64,000 nt of DNA from Ruegeria sp. EL01 (GCF_900313035.1 NZ_OMPS01000041.1:62001-126000), one strand, 5' to 3'; shown: positions 27,582-39,821, counted from the stretch's first letter. Notes: generated by a model not told the origin, from the letters alone. Program-made: numbers and translations.

Positions 27582-28910
27582 GTGACGACAGATCTCGCAG
27601 CTTTCGCAAAAGAAAAAGGCGTCAAATACTTCATGATCTCGTTCACCGATCTGTTCGGTGGACAGCGGGCTAAACTGGTACCCGCGCAGGCAATTGCCGA
27701 CATGCAGGAAGACGGCGCAGGCTTTGCCGGGTTTGCGACCTGGTTGGATATGACCCCGGCCCATCCGGATATGCTGGCGGTTCCTGATCCGTCTTCGGTC
27801 ATTCAATTGCCGTGGAAACCCGAAGTAGCCTGGGTCGCGGGCAACTGTGTGATGGAGGGTCAGGATGTAGCTCAGGCGCCGCGCAACGTGCTGCGGCGGT
27901 TGATTGATGAGGCCGCCAGTGAAGGTTTGCATGTAAAAACTGGCATTGAGGCCGAGTTTTTCCTGCTGACCCCGGATGGCGAGCAGATCAGCGACCCGTT
28001 CGATACTGCCGAGAAGCCCTGCTATGACCAACAGGCGGTAATGCGCCGCTATGATGTGGTTCGTGAGATTTGCGACTACATGCTGGAACTGGGCTGGGGC
28101 CCGTATCAAAACGACCACGAAGATGCGAATGGCCAGTTCGAGATGAATTGGGAATTTGATGACGTCCTGCGCACGGCCGACAAGCATTCCTTCTTCAAGT
28201 TCATGACAAAATCGGTGGCCGAAAAGCACGGGTTGCGCGCCACTTTCATGCCAAAGCCCGTCGAGGGGCTGACCGGCAATGGTTGCCATGCCCATATCTC
28301 GGTATGGGATGCACCGGGTGATGCGGCAAAAACCAACGTCTTCGCGGGCGAAGGCGACGGCCCCACTGGCGAGGTGGGCTTGGGCGAACAGGGCAAGTAT
28401 TTCCTTGGCGGTATCATGAAACATGCCAGCGCGCTGGCGGCGATCACCAACCCGACAGTGAATTCCTACAAGCGCATCAATGCGCCGCGCACCATGTCGG
28501 GCGCAACATGGGCGCCCAACACGGTGACCTGGACAGGCAACAACCGTACCCACATGGTCCGTGTACCAGGACCCGGCCGTTTCGAGTTGCGTCTACCCGA
28601 TGGGGCAACCAACCCCTACTTGCTGCAGGCGGTCATCATTGCCGCTGGCTTGTCCGGCATCCACAACAAGGCCGATCCGGGACGTCGATACGATATCGAC
28701 ATGTATGCCGAGGGCCACACCGTGACCGACGCCCCCAAGCTGCCGCTTAATATGCTCGACGCCCTGCGTGACTATGACAAGGACACCGAGCTGAAGGCGA
28801 TGATGGGTCAGGAATTCTCAAGCGCGTTCCTCAAAATGAAGCATCAGGAATGGAACTCGTTCGTGTCGCACTTCTCGCGATGGGAAAAAGAACACACGCT
28901 GGATATCTGA
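27582..28910 (+). CDS. gmaS: Gamma-glutamylmethylamide synthetase (glutamine-synthetase family)
   Basis: 442 residues of the GlnA superfamily, GMAS/GSIII-like. The start is GTG 27582 with AGGAAAG upstream. Glutamine-synthetase motifs: the glutamate/metal site in GIEAEFFLL, NGCHAHISVWDA, TVNSYKR, NRTHMVRVPGPGRFELR with the substrate-binding arginines, and GRRYDIDMY. It ligates methylamine to glutamate at the expense of ATP. The adjacent mgsABC genes make this specific assignment much safer than an ordinary glutamine synthetase. Confidence 0.93.
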   Translation: MTTDLAAFAKEKGVKYFMISFTDLFGGQRAKLVPAQAIADMQEDGAGFAGFATWLDMTPAHPDMLAVPDPSSVIQLPWKPEVAWVAGNCVMEGQDVAQAPRNVLRRLIDEAASEGLHVKTGIEAEFFLLTPDGEQISDPFDTAEKPCYDQQAVMRRYDVVREICDYMLELGWGPYQNDHEDANGQFEMNWEFDDVLRTADKHSFFKFMTKSVAEKHGLRATFMPKPVEGLTGNGCHAHISVWDAPGDAAKTNVFAGEGDGPTGEVGLGEQGKYFLGGIMKHASALAAITNPTVNSYKRINAPRTMSGATWAPNTVTWTGNNRTHMVRVPGPGRFELRLPDGATNPYLLQAVIIAAGLSGIHNKADPGRRYDIDMYAEGHTVTDAPKLPLNMLDALRDYDKDTELKAMMGQEFSSAFLKMKHQEWNSFVSHFSRWEKEHTLDI

Positions 28911-28932
28911 TCCTTTGAACCAGACGACAATC

Positions 28933-28967
28933 AGGGCCGCAGTTTGATCTGCGGCCCTATCTTCTTT
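28933..28967 (+). terminator. Terminator after gmaS
   Basis: A perfect 10-bp stem (AGGGCCGCAG at 28933-28942 with CTGCGGCCCT at 28949-28958), loop TTTGAT, followed by the T-rich ATCTTCTTT. It closes the amt-mgs-gmaS operon. Confidence 0.8.
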
Positions 28968-28990
28968 AACCAAACTGCTACTTTAGCCGC

Positions 28991-29701
28991 ATGAATGTTC
29001 TAATCTTCCAACATACGCCAGGTGAAAATCCGGGCGCGTTTCTTGAACATATCTCGTCGAATGGCGACACTGCCCGGATTGTTCGCCTTTATGATCGGCA
29101 GCCAGTACCCGATTTGGCAAACTTCAATCTGTTGCTTGTTCTGGGCGGTCCGATGGACGTCTGGGAAACCGAGACCCATCCTTGGCTTATCGCAGAGAAA
29201 CAGGCCATCAAGACGTGGGTTCGGGACTTGAAGCGACCGTATTTTGGCATTTGTCTGGGCCATCAACTGTTGGTTGATGCGCTTGGCGGACGATGTGCCC
29301 CTATGGTACAGCCCGAAATCGGTGTGCTGCCTGTTGATCTGCATATCAACGCGCAATGTGATCCGCTTTTCGGTTCCTTTCCCGGGCAATTCGAAGTGCT
29401 TCAATGGCATGGGGTCGAGGCGATCGAACTGCCGCCCGGCTCGGCAGTTCTGGCGCAGTCCGCGGGTTGCGCCATTCAGGCATTGCGCGTCTCAGACTGC
29501 GCGTGGGGCGTTCAGTTTCACCCCGAGCTTGTTCAGGGTACCATAAAGTCCTGGATGAATGATCCGGCCAATCATCAATGTGCCGTCAACTGGCTGAGGT
29601 CAACTGACGCGGCGCATACCATGTCAATGGAAAGCGACAAAATTGCCGATGATCAATTCAGGATGACGTCTGAGATCTACGCGAATTTGCGTCAGATCTG
29701 A
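28991..29701 (+). CDS. Class I glutamine amidotransferase-like protein
   Basis: 236 residues. GATase1 triad motifs: the nucleophile in YFGICLGHQLLVDALGG, and His/Glu in WGVQFHPELV. VLGGPMDVWETETHPWL near residue 55 is typical of stand-alone GMP-synthase-like amidotransferases of the GuaA_2/YfeJ type. No synthetase domain is attached, so it may act on free gamma-glutamyl compounds. It follows gmaS by 80 bases, beyond a terminator; a link to gamma-glutamylmethylamide turnover is possible but unproven. No clear Shine-Dalgarno before the ATG. Confidence 0.85.
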   Translation: MNVLIFQHTPGENPGAFLEHISSNGDTARIVRLYDRQPVPDLANFNLLLVLGGPMDVWETETHPWLIAEKQAIKTWVRDLKRPYFGICLGHQLLVDALGGRCAPMVQPEIGVLPVDLHINAQCDPLFGSFPGQFEVLQWHGVEAIELPPGSAVLAQSAGCAIQALRVSDCAWGVQFHPELVQGTIKSWMNDPANHQCAVNWLRSTDAAHTMSMESDKIADDQFRMTSEIYANLRQI

Positions 29702-29748
29702 TTAATATTTATGGGGTCAGGAGTGGGAACGCAGAATTATACATCCGC

Positions 29749-30183
29749 TTAGCCGGGTGCTTCCACGTCTCTTCCCGCATCATCTTCAACCCGCCAATCG
29801 GGCACATCATTGACCAACATCAATGCAGCCCGGCGCAGCGTGGCGCGCATCTTATCGACAACCGGACCGTCTATGCCGCAATCGTCCAAAGCCGCATCAA
29901 AGGTATCCAGCCAAAGCTCTGCATCGGCTTCGCGTATCGGCACATGAGCGTGGATTTCTCGCAGATCCATGTGACCAAAACGCTCACGATAGTAGGACCG
30001 CCCACCTAGAAAACCGCTCAGAAATTCGAACTGAGCCTGCCTGGTATGATTCAGCCCATGGCCGCGAAAATGTAACCGGTGCAGTGAATGGGCTGCCGGG
30101 TCAGTTTCCATACGGTCGTAAAACCGTTCGACAACAGCACGCAGTTGTTTTTCGCCGCCAAGTTGATCCAAAGCAGATGACAT
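29749..30183 (-). CDS. Group II-like truncated hemoglobin
   Basis: 144 residues of the bacterial-globin (trHb2) family: LGGEKQLRAVVERFYDRMETDP at the N-terminus, the Phe/Tyr B-helix positions, and the proximal region MDLREIHAHVPIREADAELWL with a conserved His-Ala-His near residue 80. HTRQAQFEFLSGFLGGRSYYRERFG is the E-F stretch. It likely binds O2 or NO. It stands alone, convergent with the amidotransferase gene and divergent from the DMT exporter. Confidence 0.88.
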   Translation of the reverse strand: MSSALDQLGGEKQLRAVVERFYDRMETDPAAHSLHRLHFRGHGLNHTRQAQFEFLSGFLGGRSYYRERFGHMDLREIHAHVPIREADAELWLDTFDAALDDCGIDGPVVDKMRATLRRAALMLVNDVPDWRVEDDAGRDVEAPG

Positions 30184-30323
30184 GCGTCGGGTCTCCGGGT
30201 CTTCATTGCCAATAATATTGCATAACAGGAAAATAAGTTTATCAACAGTGGCATGTTGGCGCGGCTTCGATCACTAACTGGAGAGATGTCGATCGGAAGT
30301 GTCCCGACATCAGAGCTGTTCAC

Positions 30324-31169
30324 ATGAGTGCGCTGGCGCTTGGTCTGCTGGCTGCGATGTGCTGGGGTGTTCACGATCTGGCGGTTCGGTATATCAGCCA
30401 ATCGGTGAGCGTGATTGCCTCGCTCATGGCTGTGTTGGTTTTCGGTGCCATGCTCCAGTTTGGTTTGGTGGTCGCGTTGCGAGATTTCGGCCCACAAACC
30501 AGCACGGCGGTTTCTTACGCTATCCTGACTGGCGGGTTTTACCTTCTGGCGGGTCTTAGCATGTATACGGCGTTTCAGCGTGGGCCGGTCAGATTAGTAG
30601 CCCCACTTGTAGCCAGCTACCCGGTTTTGTCGGTGATCCTCGCAATATGGCGCGGCTCCGCGGTCACTGCAGGGCACTGGCTTGCTGTGATCGCAATTGG
30701 CATTGGAGTGTCCATCGTCGCCGCCCGATCCGAAAGCAACGAGGCCAATTACCCTGCCGCCGGACCAACCATCGTGTTGTCATTACTTGCTGCAATCGGG
30801 TTCGCCGCAGCATTTGCTCTGGGTCAATATGCCACTGAACTCAGCGATGAATTCACCGTTTCGCTGATCGGCCGGATCACAGCGATCCTTGCACTGGCCT
30901 TGATCGCCATTGCATCTCGCAAGTCGATTTGGCCGGGGATGCGGGCCTTGCCTCTGTTATGTCTGATGGGTGTGTTGGACGCTGTCGCAATTCTTAGCGT
31001 GGTTGCAGCCGGAGGGCTGCCAAATGCCCAGTTCGCCTCTGTCGCGGCCTCAGTATTTGGGATGCTGACTGTTGTTCTTGCATGGGCCGTATTGAAGGAA
31101 ACCATGGCGTCCAGCCAATGGTTTGGCTGTGTCATAGCATTTGCTGGAATTGGCTATCTGGCCCTCTGA
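30324..31169 (+). CDS. DMT-superfamily (EamA) transporter
   Basis: 281 residues with ten membrane segments in two EamA repeats. Repeat 1 begins MSALALGLLAAMCWGVHDLAVRYI; repeat 2 begins PTIVLSLLAAIGFAAAFALGQYA and ends with FGMLTVVLAWAVLKETMASSQWFGCVIAFAGIG. Members export metabolites or amino acids; the substrate is not evident. Ribosome binding site weak. It is followed by 242 bases without a gene up to the convergent folD. Confidence 0.87.
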   Translation: MSALALGLLAAMCWGVHDLAVRYISQSVSVIASLMAVLVFGAMLQFGLVVALRDFGPQTSTAVSYAILTGGFYLLAGLSMYTAFQRGPVRLVAPLVASYPVLSVILAIWRGSAVTAGHWLAVIAIGIGVSIVAARSESNEANYPAAGPTIVLSLLAAIGFAAAFALGQYATELSDEFTVSLIGRITAILALALIAIASRKSIWPGMRALPLLCLMGVLDAVAILSVVAAGGLPNAQFASVAASVFGMLTVVLAWAVLKETMASSQWFGCVIAFAGIGYLAL

Positions 31170-31411
31170 ACATCACACCAAGAGATGGCCACCCCCTGCG
31201 CCCAATGAGCCCGAAATCGCACTGCCCTGCAAGCAATCGACCTCGTCCGGGCGCACCGGTCCTGCGTTGTTCCATGCTCCTGTGCGTTCTGGTCCGTCAT
31301 ATGCGTACAGCAATTCTCCATCGGCGTATTCTGCCCCAGAACCGCTGATCCAGAGGCATCCCCATACCGAGATACGGCAGCTACTGCCCGGCCATTGGTC
31401 GGTAGCAGCGC

Positions 31412-32314
<903 letters not shown>

Positions 32315-32342
32315 CCTTTGATCCCTTCTTTCAAAACCCAAA

Positions 32343-32361
32343 CGGGCGCAGAGCGCGCCCG
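32343..32361 (-). terminator. Small hairpin between the chorismate mutase gene and folD
   Basis: CGGGCGC (32343-32349) pairs with GCGCCCG (32355-32361) in the 51-base gap between the chorismate mutase stop and the folD start. On the minus strand it is followed by TTTGGGTTTTG, a weak U-tract, so partial termination is possible. Confidence 0.4.
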
Positions 32362-32365
32362 GTCT

Positions 32366-32671
32366 TTACTCGGGGCCGAGCACACGTTCCTCACGTGCAA
32401 TCGACCAGTCAATCAGACTGCGCCACAGCGTCTCGGCAAGATCGGGGTCCATCCCCATCTCAGTCGAGCTGGCGCGCACCTTCTGCACCACATCTTCCAC
32501 CCGATCCGGGATGCGGGCGGGCAAGCCCTCGCCCGGTTTCAGCTCTGACGCGCGGTCGATATAACCTGCGCGGGTCACCAACAATTCGATCAACTGGCGG
32601 TCCAGCCTGTCGATCTGAACCCGCAATTCCCGCATGGAAAGACAGTCCTGTGGCGATGTCAGAGTGGGCAT
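32366..32671 (-). CDS. AroQ-type chorismate mutase family protein
   Basis: 101 residues of the all-helical CM2 fold: RELRVQIDRLDRQLIELLVTRAGYIDRASELK is the classic first helix with the substrate Arg, then IPDRVEDVVQKVRASSTEMGMD and LAETLWRSLIDWSIAREE. It would convert chorismate to prephenate; isochorismate pyruvate lyases share the fold, so the activity is not certain. GAGGAGACGAAC precedes the ATG. It lies between fhs and folD in the same direction, an odd partner for C1 genes. Confidence 0.85.
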   Translation of the reverse strand: MPTLTSPQDCLSMRELRVQIDRLDRQLIELLVTRAGYIDRASELKPGEGLPARIPDRVEDVVQKVRASSTEMGMDPDLAETLWRSLIDWSIAREERVLGPE

Positions 32672-32728
32672 GTTCGTCTCCTCATGGCCCGGGGATTCCC
32701 CGGACCACGAGATGTCTTATTCGGCAGC

Positions 32729-34405
32729 TTAGAACAAGCCTTCGATCTCACCTGCGTCATTGAGGCAGATGCTCTCGGCAGCTGGTTTGCGTGGCAGACC
32801 GGGCATGGTCATGATCTCACCGCAGACCACCACGACAAAGCCGGCACCGGCGGACAGGCGCACCTCGCGCACCGGAACCGAATGGCCGGTGGGCGCGCCG
32901 CGCAGGGTCGGATCGGTCGAGAAGGAATACTGGGTTTTCGCCATGCAGACCGGCAGGTTGCCGTATCCGGCGTCTTCCCATTCCTTCAGCTGGTTGCGGA
33001 TCTTGGTGTCGGCCAGAACCTCGTCAGCGCGATAGATGCGCTTGGCGATGGTTTCGATCTTTTCGAACAGCGGCATGTCATCGGGGTAGATCGGCGCGAA
33101 GTTGGCGCTGCCGCCTTCGACGATTTCCACAACCTTCTCGGCCAAAGGTGCCGAGCCTTCCGAACCCAGTTCCCAGTGGCGCGACAGAACCGCCTCGACC
33201 CCGTGCTCGGCACAATAGTCTTTCACGGCCTGAACTTCCGCCTCGGTGTCGGTGACGAAGTGGTTGATCCCAACCACAACCGGCACGCCGAACGACTTCA
33301 CGTTCTCGATGTGACGGCCCAGGTTGGCGCAGCCCGACTTGACCGCATCAACATTTTCGGCGCCCAGCTCAGCCTTGGCCACGCCGCCATTCATCTTCAT
33401 CGCGCGCACGGTGGCGACCAGCACCACCGCCGACGGCGCGATGCCCGCCTTGCGGCACTTGATGTTCATGAACTTCTCGGCACCCAGATCGGCCCCAAAG
33501 CCCGCTTCGGTCACGACGTAGTCGGCCACTTTCAGAGCGGTCTTGGTGGCAATGACCGAGTTACAGCCATGCGCGATATTCGCAAACGGACCGCCATGGA
33601 CAAAGGCCGGGTTGTTTTCCAGCGTCTGCACCAGGTTCGGCTGCATCGCGTCCTTCAGCAGCACCGTCATCGCGCCTGCGGCCTGGATGTCGCGGCAGTA
33701 GACGGCTGTCTTGTCGCGGCGATAGGCCACGATGATGTCACCCAGACGCTTTTCCAGATCTTTCAGGTCATTGGCCAGGCACAGGATCGCCATCACCTCG
33801 GACGCAACGGTGATGTCAAAGCCGGTTTCCCGCGGGAAGCCGTTGCTGACACCGCCCAAAGACGCCGTGATCTGACGCAGCGCCCGGTCGTTCATGTCGA
33901 CCACACGACGCCACGCGACGCGGCGGGTGTCGATTTCACACGCGTTGCCCCAGTAGATGTGGTTGTCGATCATCGCCGACAACAGCGAATGCGCCGAGGT
34001 AATCGCGTGGAAATCCCCGGTGAAGTGCAGGTTCATGTCCTCCATCGGAACAACCTGCGCATAACCACCCCCCGCAGCGCCGCCCTTCATCCCGAAGTTC
34101 GGACCCAACGAAGCCTCACGAATACAGATCATCGCGTTCTTGCCGATGCGGTTCAGACCATCGCCCAGACCAACCGTCGTCGTCGTCTTGCCCTCACCCG
34201 CAGGCGTCGGGTTGATCGCCGTCACCAGAATCAGCTTGCCGTCTTCACGACCCTGAACCGAGTTGATAAACTCCTGGCTCACCTTCGCCTTGTCATGCCC
34301 GTAAGGCAGCAGATCATCGCTGGAAATGCCAATCTTACCACCAATCTCCTGAATCGGTTGCTTCTGCGCCTCACGCGCAATCTCAATGTCAGATTTATAA
34401 CTCAT
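32729..34405 (-). CDS. fhs: Formate-tetrahydrofolate ligase
   Basis: 558 residues, standard for Fhs. Starts [18 protein letters not shown]; contains the ATP site [38 protein letters not shown], and the C-terminal [20 protein letters not shown]. It makes 10-formyl-THF from formate, THF and ATP, or runs in reverse to yield ATP and formate. ATG 34405 is chosen by family alignment with GGGACCC upstream. The 5' region carries a perfect hairpin (34437-34455). It sits in the C1 group with folD, about 4 kb from gmaS. Confidence 0.96.
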   Translation of the reverse strand: MSYKSDIEIAREAQKQPIQEIGGKIGISSDDLLPYGHDKAKVSQEFINSVQGREDGKLILVTAINPTPAGEGKTTTTVGLGDGLNRIGKNAMICIREASLGPNFGMKGGAAGGGYAQVVPMEDMNLHFTGDFHAITSAHSLLSAMIDNHIYWGNACEIDTRRVAWRRVVDMNDRALRQITASLGGVSNGFPRETGFDITVASEVMAILCLANDLKDLEKRLGDIIVAYRRDKTAVYCRDIQAAGAMTVLLKDAMQPNLVQTLENNPAFVHGGPFANIAHGCNSVIATKTALKVADYVVTEAGFGADLGAEKFMNIKCRKAGIAPSAVVLVATVRAMKMNGGVAKAELGAENVDAVKSGCANLGRHIENVKSFGVPVVVGINHFVTDTEAEVQAVKDYCAEHGVEAVLSRHWELGSEGSAPLAEKVVEIVEGGSANFAPIYPDDMPLFEKIETIAKRIYRADEVLADTKIRNQLKEWEDAGYGNLPVCMAKTQYSFSTDPTLRGAPTGHSVPVREVRLSAGAGFVVVVCGEIMTMPGLPRKPAAESICLNDAGEIEGLF

Positions 34406-34436
34406 GGGCAGGGTCCCTGATTGAATGCCGTGCAAA

Positions 34437-34455
34437 ACCGACGCGGCGCGTCGGT
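34437..34455 (-). promoter_or_regulatory. Hairpin in the fhs leader
   Basis: ACCGACGC (34437-34444) and GCGTCGGT (34448-34455) form a perfect 8-bp stem with a 3-base loop. On the minus strand it is followed directly by TTTGCACGGC and then the fhs start 32 bases on. It may be a weak terminator, an attenuator or an operator. The 11-mer TTTTGCACGGC at its 3' side also occurs in the dmm-amt intergenic palindrome. Confidence 0.45.
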
Positions 34456-34569
34456 GCTGTGCAATCCATACCGTTGTGTACAATTTCAGTGGATGTGGAT
34501 TCCGACATTTTCATACCGTGAAACGGCGTCAGGGTACAACTGAGGTCGCCAATCGGAAACCGGAGGACT

Positions 34570-35145
34570 CTATTGCACCCAATTGCGCTGATCGGGAACG
34601 AACAGTGTCATCGTGTCCCCCAACCTAAGCACACCTGGTCGTTCCACCCAAGCTGTTACACCACGACGCCCGTGCGCTGCGGGTTTGAACGCCGCGCCAT
34701 ACCCCGGTTGATCCACTTCAATCTCGCGCCCTGGCAATACGCAGGGGCGGTTTTCCATATCAACCGTTATTGTCAGACCGTTGGCGGCCTGCAACCGCGA
34801 AGATGGTGGAATATGGGTGAAATCGGGAATGCCGCGCAAAACGATCGAAGCCCCCAAATGCGACGGATCCAGCTGCTCCAGCCCCATCTTAAGCGCAATC
34901 GCATCAAGCTCTTCGGCTGATAGAACAGAAAGCTGGCGGACATTTCGGATTTCAGTGCCCTGCGGATAAAGGTTCTTGACCCGCACGCAGGATGCACGAG
35001 TGATGCCTTCGTGCCGGGCCCCTCCTTCACCGGAGAACCCAAGGTTTAATGCACTCACCGTTTGGGCGCGCAACGACTTACCTGCAGGGACATGACCCAG
35101 CCAGACGATTTCACCTACAAACTCTGTTTCGCGCAAGACCGGCAT
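34570..35145 (-). CDS. MOSC-domain protein
   Basis: 191 residues. The fold matches MOSC (molybdenum cofactor sulfurase C-terminal) proteins: FSGEGGARHEGITRASCVRV, the conserved-cysteine region, then LGASIVLRGIPDFTHIPPSSRLQ, ENRPCVLPGREIE with the catalytic-type Cys, and RRGVTAWVERPGVLRLGD. These proteins carry sulfur or metal to molybdoenzymes, or act in amidoxime reduction. No molybdenum gene is adjacent. Single gene between fhs and ftsH, both on the same strand. Confidence 0.86.
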   Translation of the reverse strand: MPVLRETEFVGEIVWLGHVPAGKSLRAQTVSALNLGFSGEGGARHEGITRASCVRVKNLYPQGTEIRNVRQLSVLSAEELDAIALKMGLEQLDPSHLGASIVLRGIPDFTHIPPSSRLQAANGLTITVDMENRPCVLPGREIEVDQPGYGAAFKPAAHGRRGVTAWVERPGVLRLGDTMTLFVPDQRNWVQ

Positions 35146-35213
35146 GTGTACCCCTTTGGAAGATATTCGCCCGCCATATTGACCTGATGCGATCTGATGA
35201 AAAGGGAAAATGA

Positions 35214-35241
35214 AAAGACCCGGGACAAGGCCCGGGTCTTT
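35214..35241 (-). terminator. Terminator of the ruv-tol-ftsH block
   Basis: A perfect 11-bp stem (AAAGACCCGGG at 35214-35224 with CCCGGGTCTTT at 35231-35241) stands just past the ftsH stop; on the minus strand it is followed by TCATTTTCCC. A strong intrinsic terminator shape with a moderate U-tract. Confidence 0.8.
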
Positions 35242-35245
35242 GTCA

Positions 35246-37162
<1,917 letters not shown>

Positions 37163-37238
37163 GGAAATTCTCCCAAAAGATTACGGCAGATGGGGATCTG
37201 CCGGGTTACTTCTTAAAATAGAGAGGATTGTGGCAGGT

Positions 37239-38498
37239 TCAATGCGATAAAAGCGACGCGTGAAACTCGGGCCAATCCGAGGTCAGTTCAGCGCGCCATC
37301 CGTTTGGATGTCCCGCCAATGGTGCCGCAAGCAGGTCTTCTCCCTGCCAAATCGCAGGTGAAGACTTCAAGGCAAGGCGCGGCCTGCCAGTTGCGCGCCA
37401 GTCCGGCAGTTGCAACAGACCGTCCTCGCCAAGCCCCCGAATTTCTGCTGTTTTCGCCTTGGGTCCCGACATAACCCAGCGTCCATCCCAACGTTCACCG
37501 ATGGGGGCGGCCAGCCCCTCAATGACCCTGAATTCCCTGCAAATCCAAGCTTTATTACCCTTTGGCACCAAAAGGCAGCCGCCGATTGACCCGGCTTGTC
37601 CGGTCAGGACGGCCTTGGTCGCCTGTTCAACTGCTGTTCGCCGCGGCGGATACCCTGCCCCGGCGATCCACAAGACGGCCCCCACCAAAATACGCCGTTG
37701 AATTTCATCAGGCAGTTCGCCAAACCCTGCGCGATCCAGCACCACATCACCATGGCTCACAGATGCGATTTTGCGCGCGGATTCCTGCGCAAAGACCGCC
37801 AGGGCCTCACGCGCTTGTGCAAGGTTTTCAGCGACCCGTACCAAAACTTCTGGCGTAATTCCTACAGGTTCAAGATCCTGCAAGGCTTTTCGCGCCTTTA
37901 TCCGGTCAAAGCGCGCGTCCTGATTCGAAGGATCTTCGATCCAACTGACATCGATCTCGGTCAGATAATTGCGTAACCTCTGGCGCGTCACATCCAACAG
38001 CGGGCGAAGCAACTGAATCCCATCCTGAGAACGCATGGCTGACATGGCCGACAGCCCCGTCACACCTGCGGCCCGACCCAATCGCATCAAAACAGTTTCG
38101 GCCTGATCATCAGCCGTATGCCCCAGTGCAATGGCAGTGATGTCCTGATCGCGGGCCCAGTTTGTCAGCAAAGAATACCGGGCCTGACGGGCATGGTCCT
38201 GCAAGTTGCCGATTTGATCCCACCCACGCCAACAGAGCGTATCATGCAAGATCCCCAATCGTCCTGCATGTTCCGCAACGGTTTGGGCCTCATCCGCTGA
38301 AGCAGCGCGCAAGCCGTGATCGACAGTAGCAGCACGCAGTTCGATTCCTTCCGCTTGCGCGATCTCGTGCAACAGATGCATCAGCGCGACCGAATCGCCG
38401 CCACCCGAAACCGCGACACCAAGACGGTTCGGCAGAATCTTGGGAAGCCGCGCGCGAAGGTCAGAACGTAAGCTGTCTGCGTCGCTGCTCAAGAGCAC
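37239..38498 (-). CDS. tilS: tRNA(Ile)-lysidine synthase
   Basis: 419 residues. The PP-loop motif SGGGDSVALMHLL (~residues 31-43) and ALGHTADDQAETVLMRL identify TilS, which converts C34 of tRNA-Ile(CAU) to lysidine; the C-terminal half is less conserved, as usual. The start is GTG 38498, overlapping the cpoB stop by 10 bases. It stands between the tol-pal genes and ftsH. Confidence 0.93.
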   Translation of the reverse strand: MLLSSDADSLRSDLRARLPKILPNRLGVAVSGGGDSVALMHLLHEIAQAEGIELRAATVDHGLRAASADEAQTVAEHAGRLGILHDTLCWRGWDQIGNLQDHARQARYSLLTNWARDQDITAIALGHTADDQAETVLMRLGRAAGVTGLSAMSAMRSQDGIQLLRPLLDVTRQRLRNYLTEIDVSWIEDPSNQDARFDRIKARKALQDLEPVGITPEVLVRVAENLAQAREALAVFAQESARKIASVSHGDVVLDRAGFGELPDEIQRRILVGAVLWIAGAGYPPRRTAVEQATKAVLTGQAGSIGGCLLVPKGNKAWICREFRVIEGLAAPIGERWDGRWVMSGPKAKTAEIRGLGEDGLLQLPDWRATGRPRLALKSSPAIWQGEDLLAAPLAGHPNGWRAELTSDWPEFHASLLSH

Positions 38499-39313
38499 CC
38501 CAGCGACGACATCTCCTGCGTGGCGCTTGATGCGGTGACCGAGGATGGGAAACGCACACCAACTTCGCTGAGTGTGATGCAGGCCTGATCGGTTTGCCCC
38601 AGTCGCCCCAGAGCAGCGCCAAGTTCAAACAAAGCCTCGGGCGCAAACGTCCCTTCGGAATCGCCTGTAAAGCTGGCAAGAAAAGCCCGCGCCGCCTCGC
38701 GCGTGTCGCCCATCCCTTCCAGCGCCTGACCGCGTTTCAGGTTTGCTTCGGGCGCCAGTGGGCTACCGGGGTAAGACGTGTCAAACTGCGCAAACATGGT
38801 GGCGGCGGTTTGAAAATCACCATCCGCCAGCGCCTGAGATGCCGCGTCGAAATCGGCGCGTTCACCGACTGCCAGTTCTCCCTGACCCGAATCCGAAGGC
38901 TCAGAGGGTGTGGGCGCAACGACGACGTCAGTTTGGCTTTCACCTCCCAACGTAGAAGTCTCGCCCAATGTCGATAGATCACCGCCTTCCAACTCAACAA
39001 GCCGGAATTCAAGGTCTCCGATCCTATTGGTGCCGTCGGTGACAACGTTCTGCACGCGCTGGTTCAATTGTTCGGTCTGACGCGTCAGACGCTGAAGTTC
39101 GGCCTCGATCGCATCAACCCTTTCCAAAACCGAACTGCCCGACAGGTTCGGCGCCGGTGATCCGGTGGTTGAAAACTCGCGCTTGAGGCGTTGAATTTCG
39201 ACATGTAACACCGTCAGTTCCTGCCGGATATCCGCCAGCGTTTGTTGATCCTGTGCTTGTGCTACGCCAGCTGTTGCCACAACCGCGGCCAAGACCCATC
39301 CTGCAACTCGCAT
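38489..39313 (-). CDS. cpoB: Cell division coordinator CpoB / YbgF, Tol-Pal system
   Basis: 274 residues. Signal peptide MRVAGWVLAAVVATAGVAQAQ; a coiled coil at ~25-105 (LTVLHVEIQRLKREF, VDAIEAELQRLTRQTEQLNQ); an acidic Ser/Thr-rich linker; then TPR-like repeats (ALADGDFQTAATMFAQFDTS, AFLASFTGDSEGTFAPEALF) to the end. A periplasmic protein that links cell-wall synthesis with Tol-Pal constriction. It follows pal after 4 bases. Confidence 0.9.
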   Translation of the reverse strand: MRVAGWVLAAVVATAGVAQAQDQQTLADIRQELTVLHVEIQRLKREFSTTGSPAPNLSGSSVLERVDAIEAELQRLTRQTEQLNQRVQNVVTDGTNRIGDLEFRLVELEGGDLSTLGETSTLGGESQTDVVVAPTPSEPSDSGQGELAVGERADFDAASQALADGDFQTAATMFAQFDTSYPGSPLAPEANLKRGQALEGMGDTREAARAFLASFTGDSEGTFAPEALFELGAALGRLGQTDQACITLSEVGVRFPSSVTASSATQEMSSLGCS

Positions 39314-39317
39314 TGTC

Positions 39318-39821
39318 TCACCCCAATGTTGAACCAGTCAGCACCGTGACCGCGCGGCGGTTCTTGGAATAGCATTCCTCGGTGCTGCAAATCTCAATCG
39401 GGCGTTCCTTGCCATAGCTCACGGTTTGCAAACGGTTGCCCGCAACCCCTCGTGAGATCAGGAATTCCCGTGCTGCGTTTGCCCGACGTGCGCCCAAAGC
39501 AAGGTTGTATTCACGGGTGCCTTGTTCATCCGCGTGGCCTTCGATTTTGGCCACATAATCCGAGTTCGCCAAAAGCCATTCGGCCTGCCCCTGCAGAGTG
39601 GTTTTGGCCTGCGGCGTCAATGTCGACTGATCCACCGAGAATAGGACCCGGTCACCAACCGTCTGCTGAAAATACGCGGGTGAGCGCGGATCACTGGGTG
39701 AGCCTGGCACAATTGCGCCACTGCCACCAGCGCCACCACCCAGTGCCGAAGGATCATTGTTTGAACAGGCGGCGATCACACTCAGCGCGCCCAATGCCAG
39801 GATTTTGCCCAATACGTTCAT
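39318..39821 (-). CDS. pal: Peptidoglycan-associated lipoprotein Pal
   Basis: 167 residues. Lipoprotein signal ending VIAAC, so Cys19 would be acylated. A Gly/Ser-rich linker leads to an OmpA-like domain: FSVDQSTLTPQAKTTLQGQA, KIEGHADEQGTREYNLALG and RRANAAREFLISRGV, with Asp and Arg that bind diaminopimelate. It anchors the outer membrane to the wall and binds TolB. 83 bases after tolB. Confidence 0.95.
   Translation of the reverse strand: MNVLGKILALGALSVIAACSNNDPSALGGGAGGSGAIVPGSPSDPRSPAYFQQTVGDRVLFSVDQSTLTPQAKTTLQGQAEWLLANSDYVAKIEGHADEQGTREYNLALGARRANAAREFLISRGVAGNRLQTVSYGKERPIEICSTEECYSKNRRAVTVLTGSTLG

Noticed and set aside
32684..34420. 578-codon open frame antisense to fhs
   Set aside because: Composition (very rich in Arg, His, Gln, Val) is that of a mirror of fhs; fhs has full family motifs.
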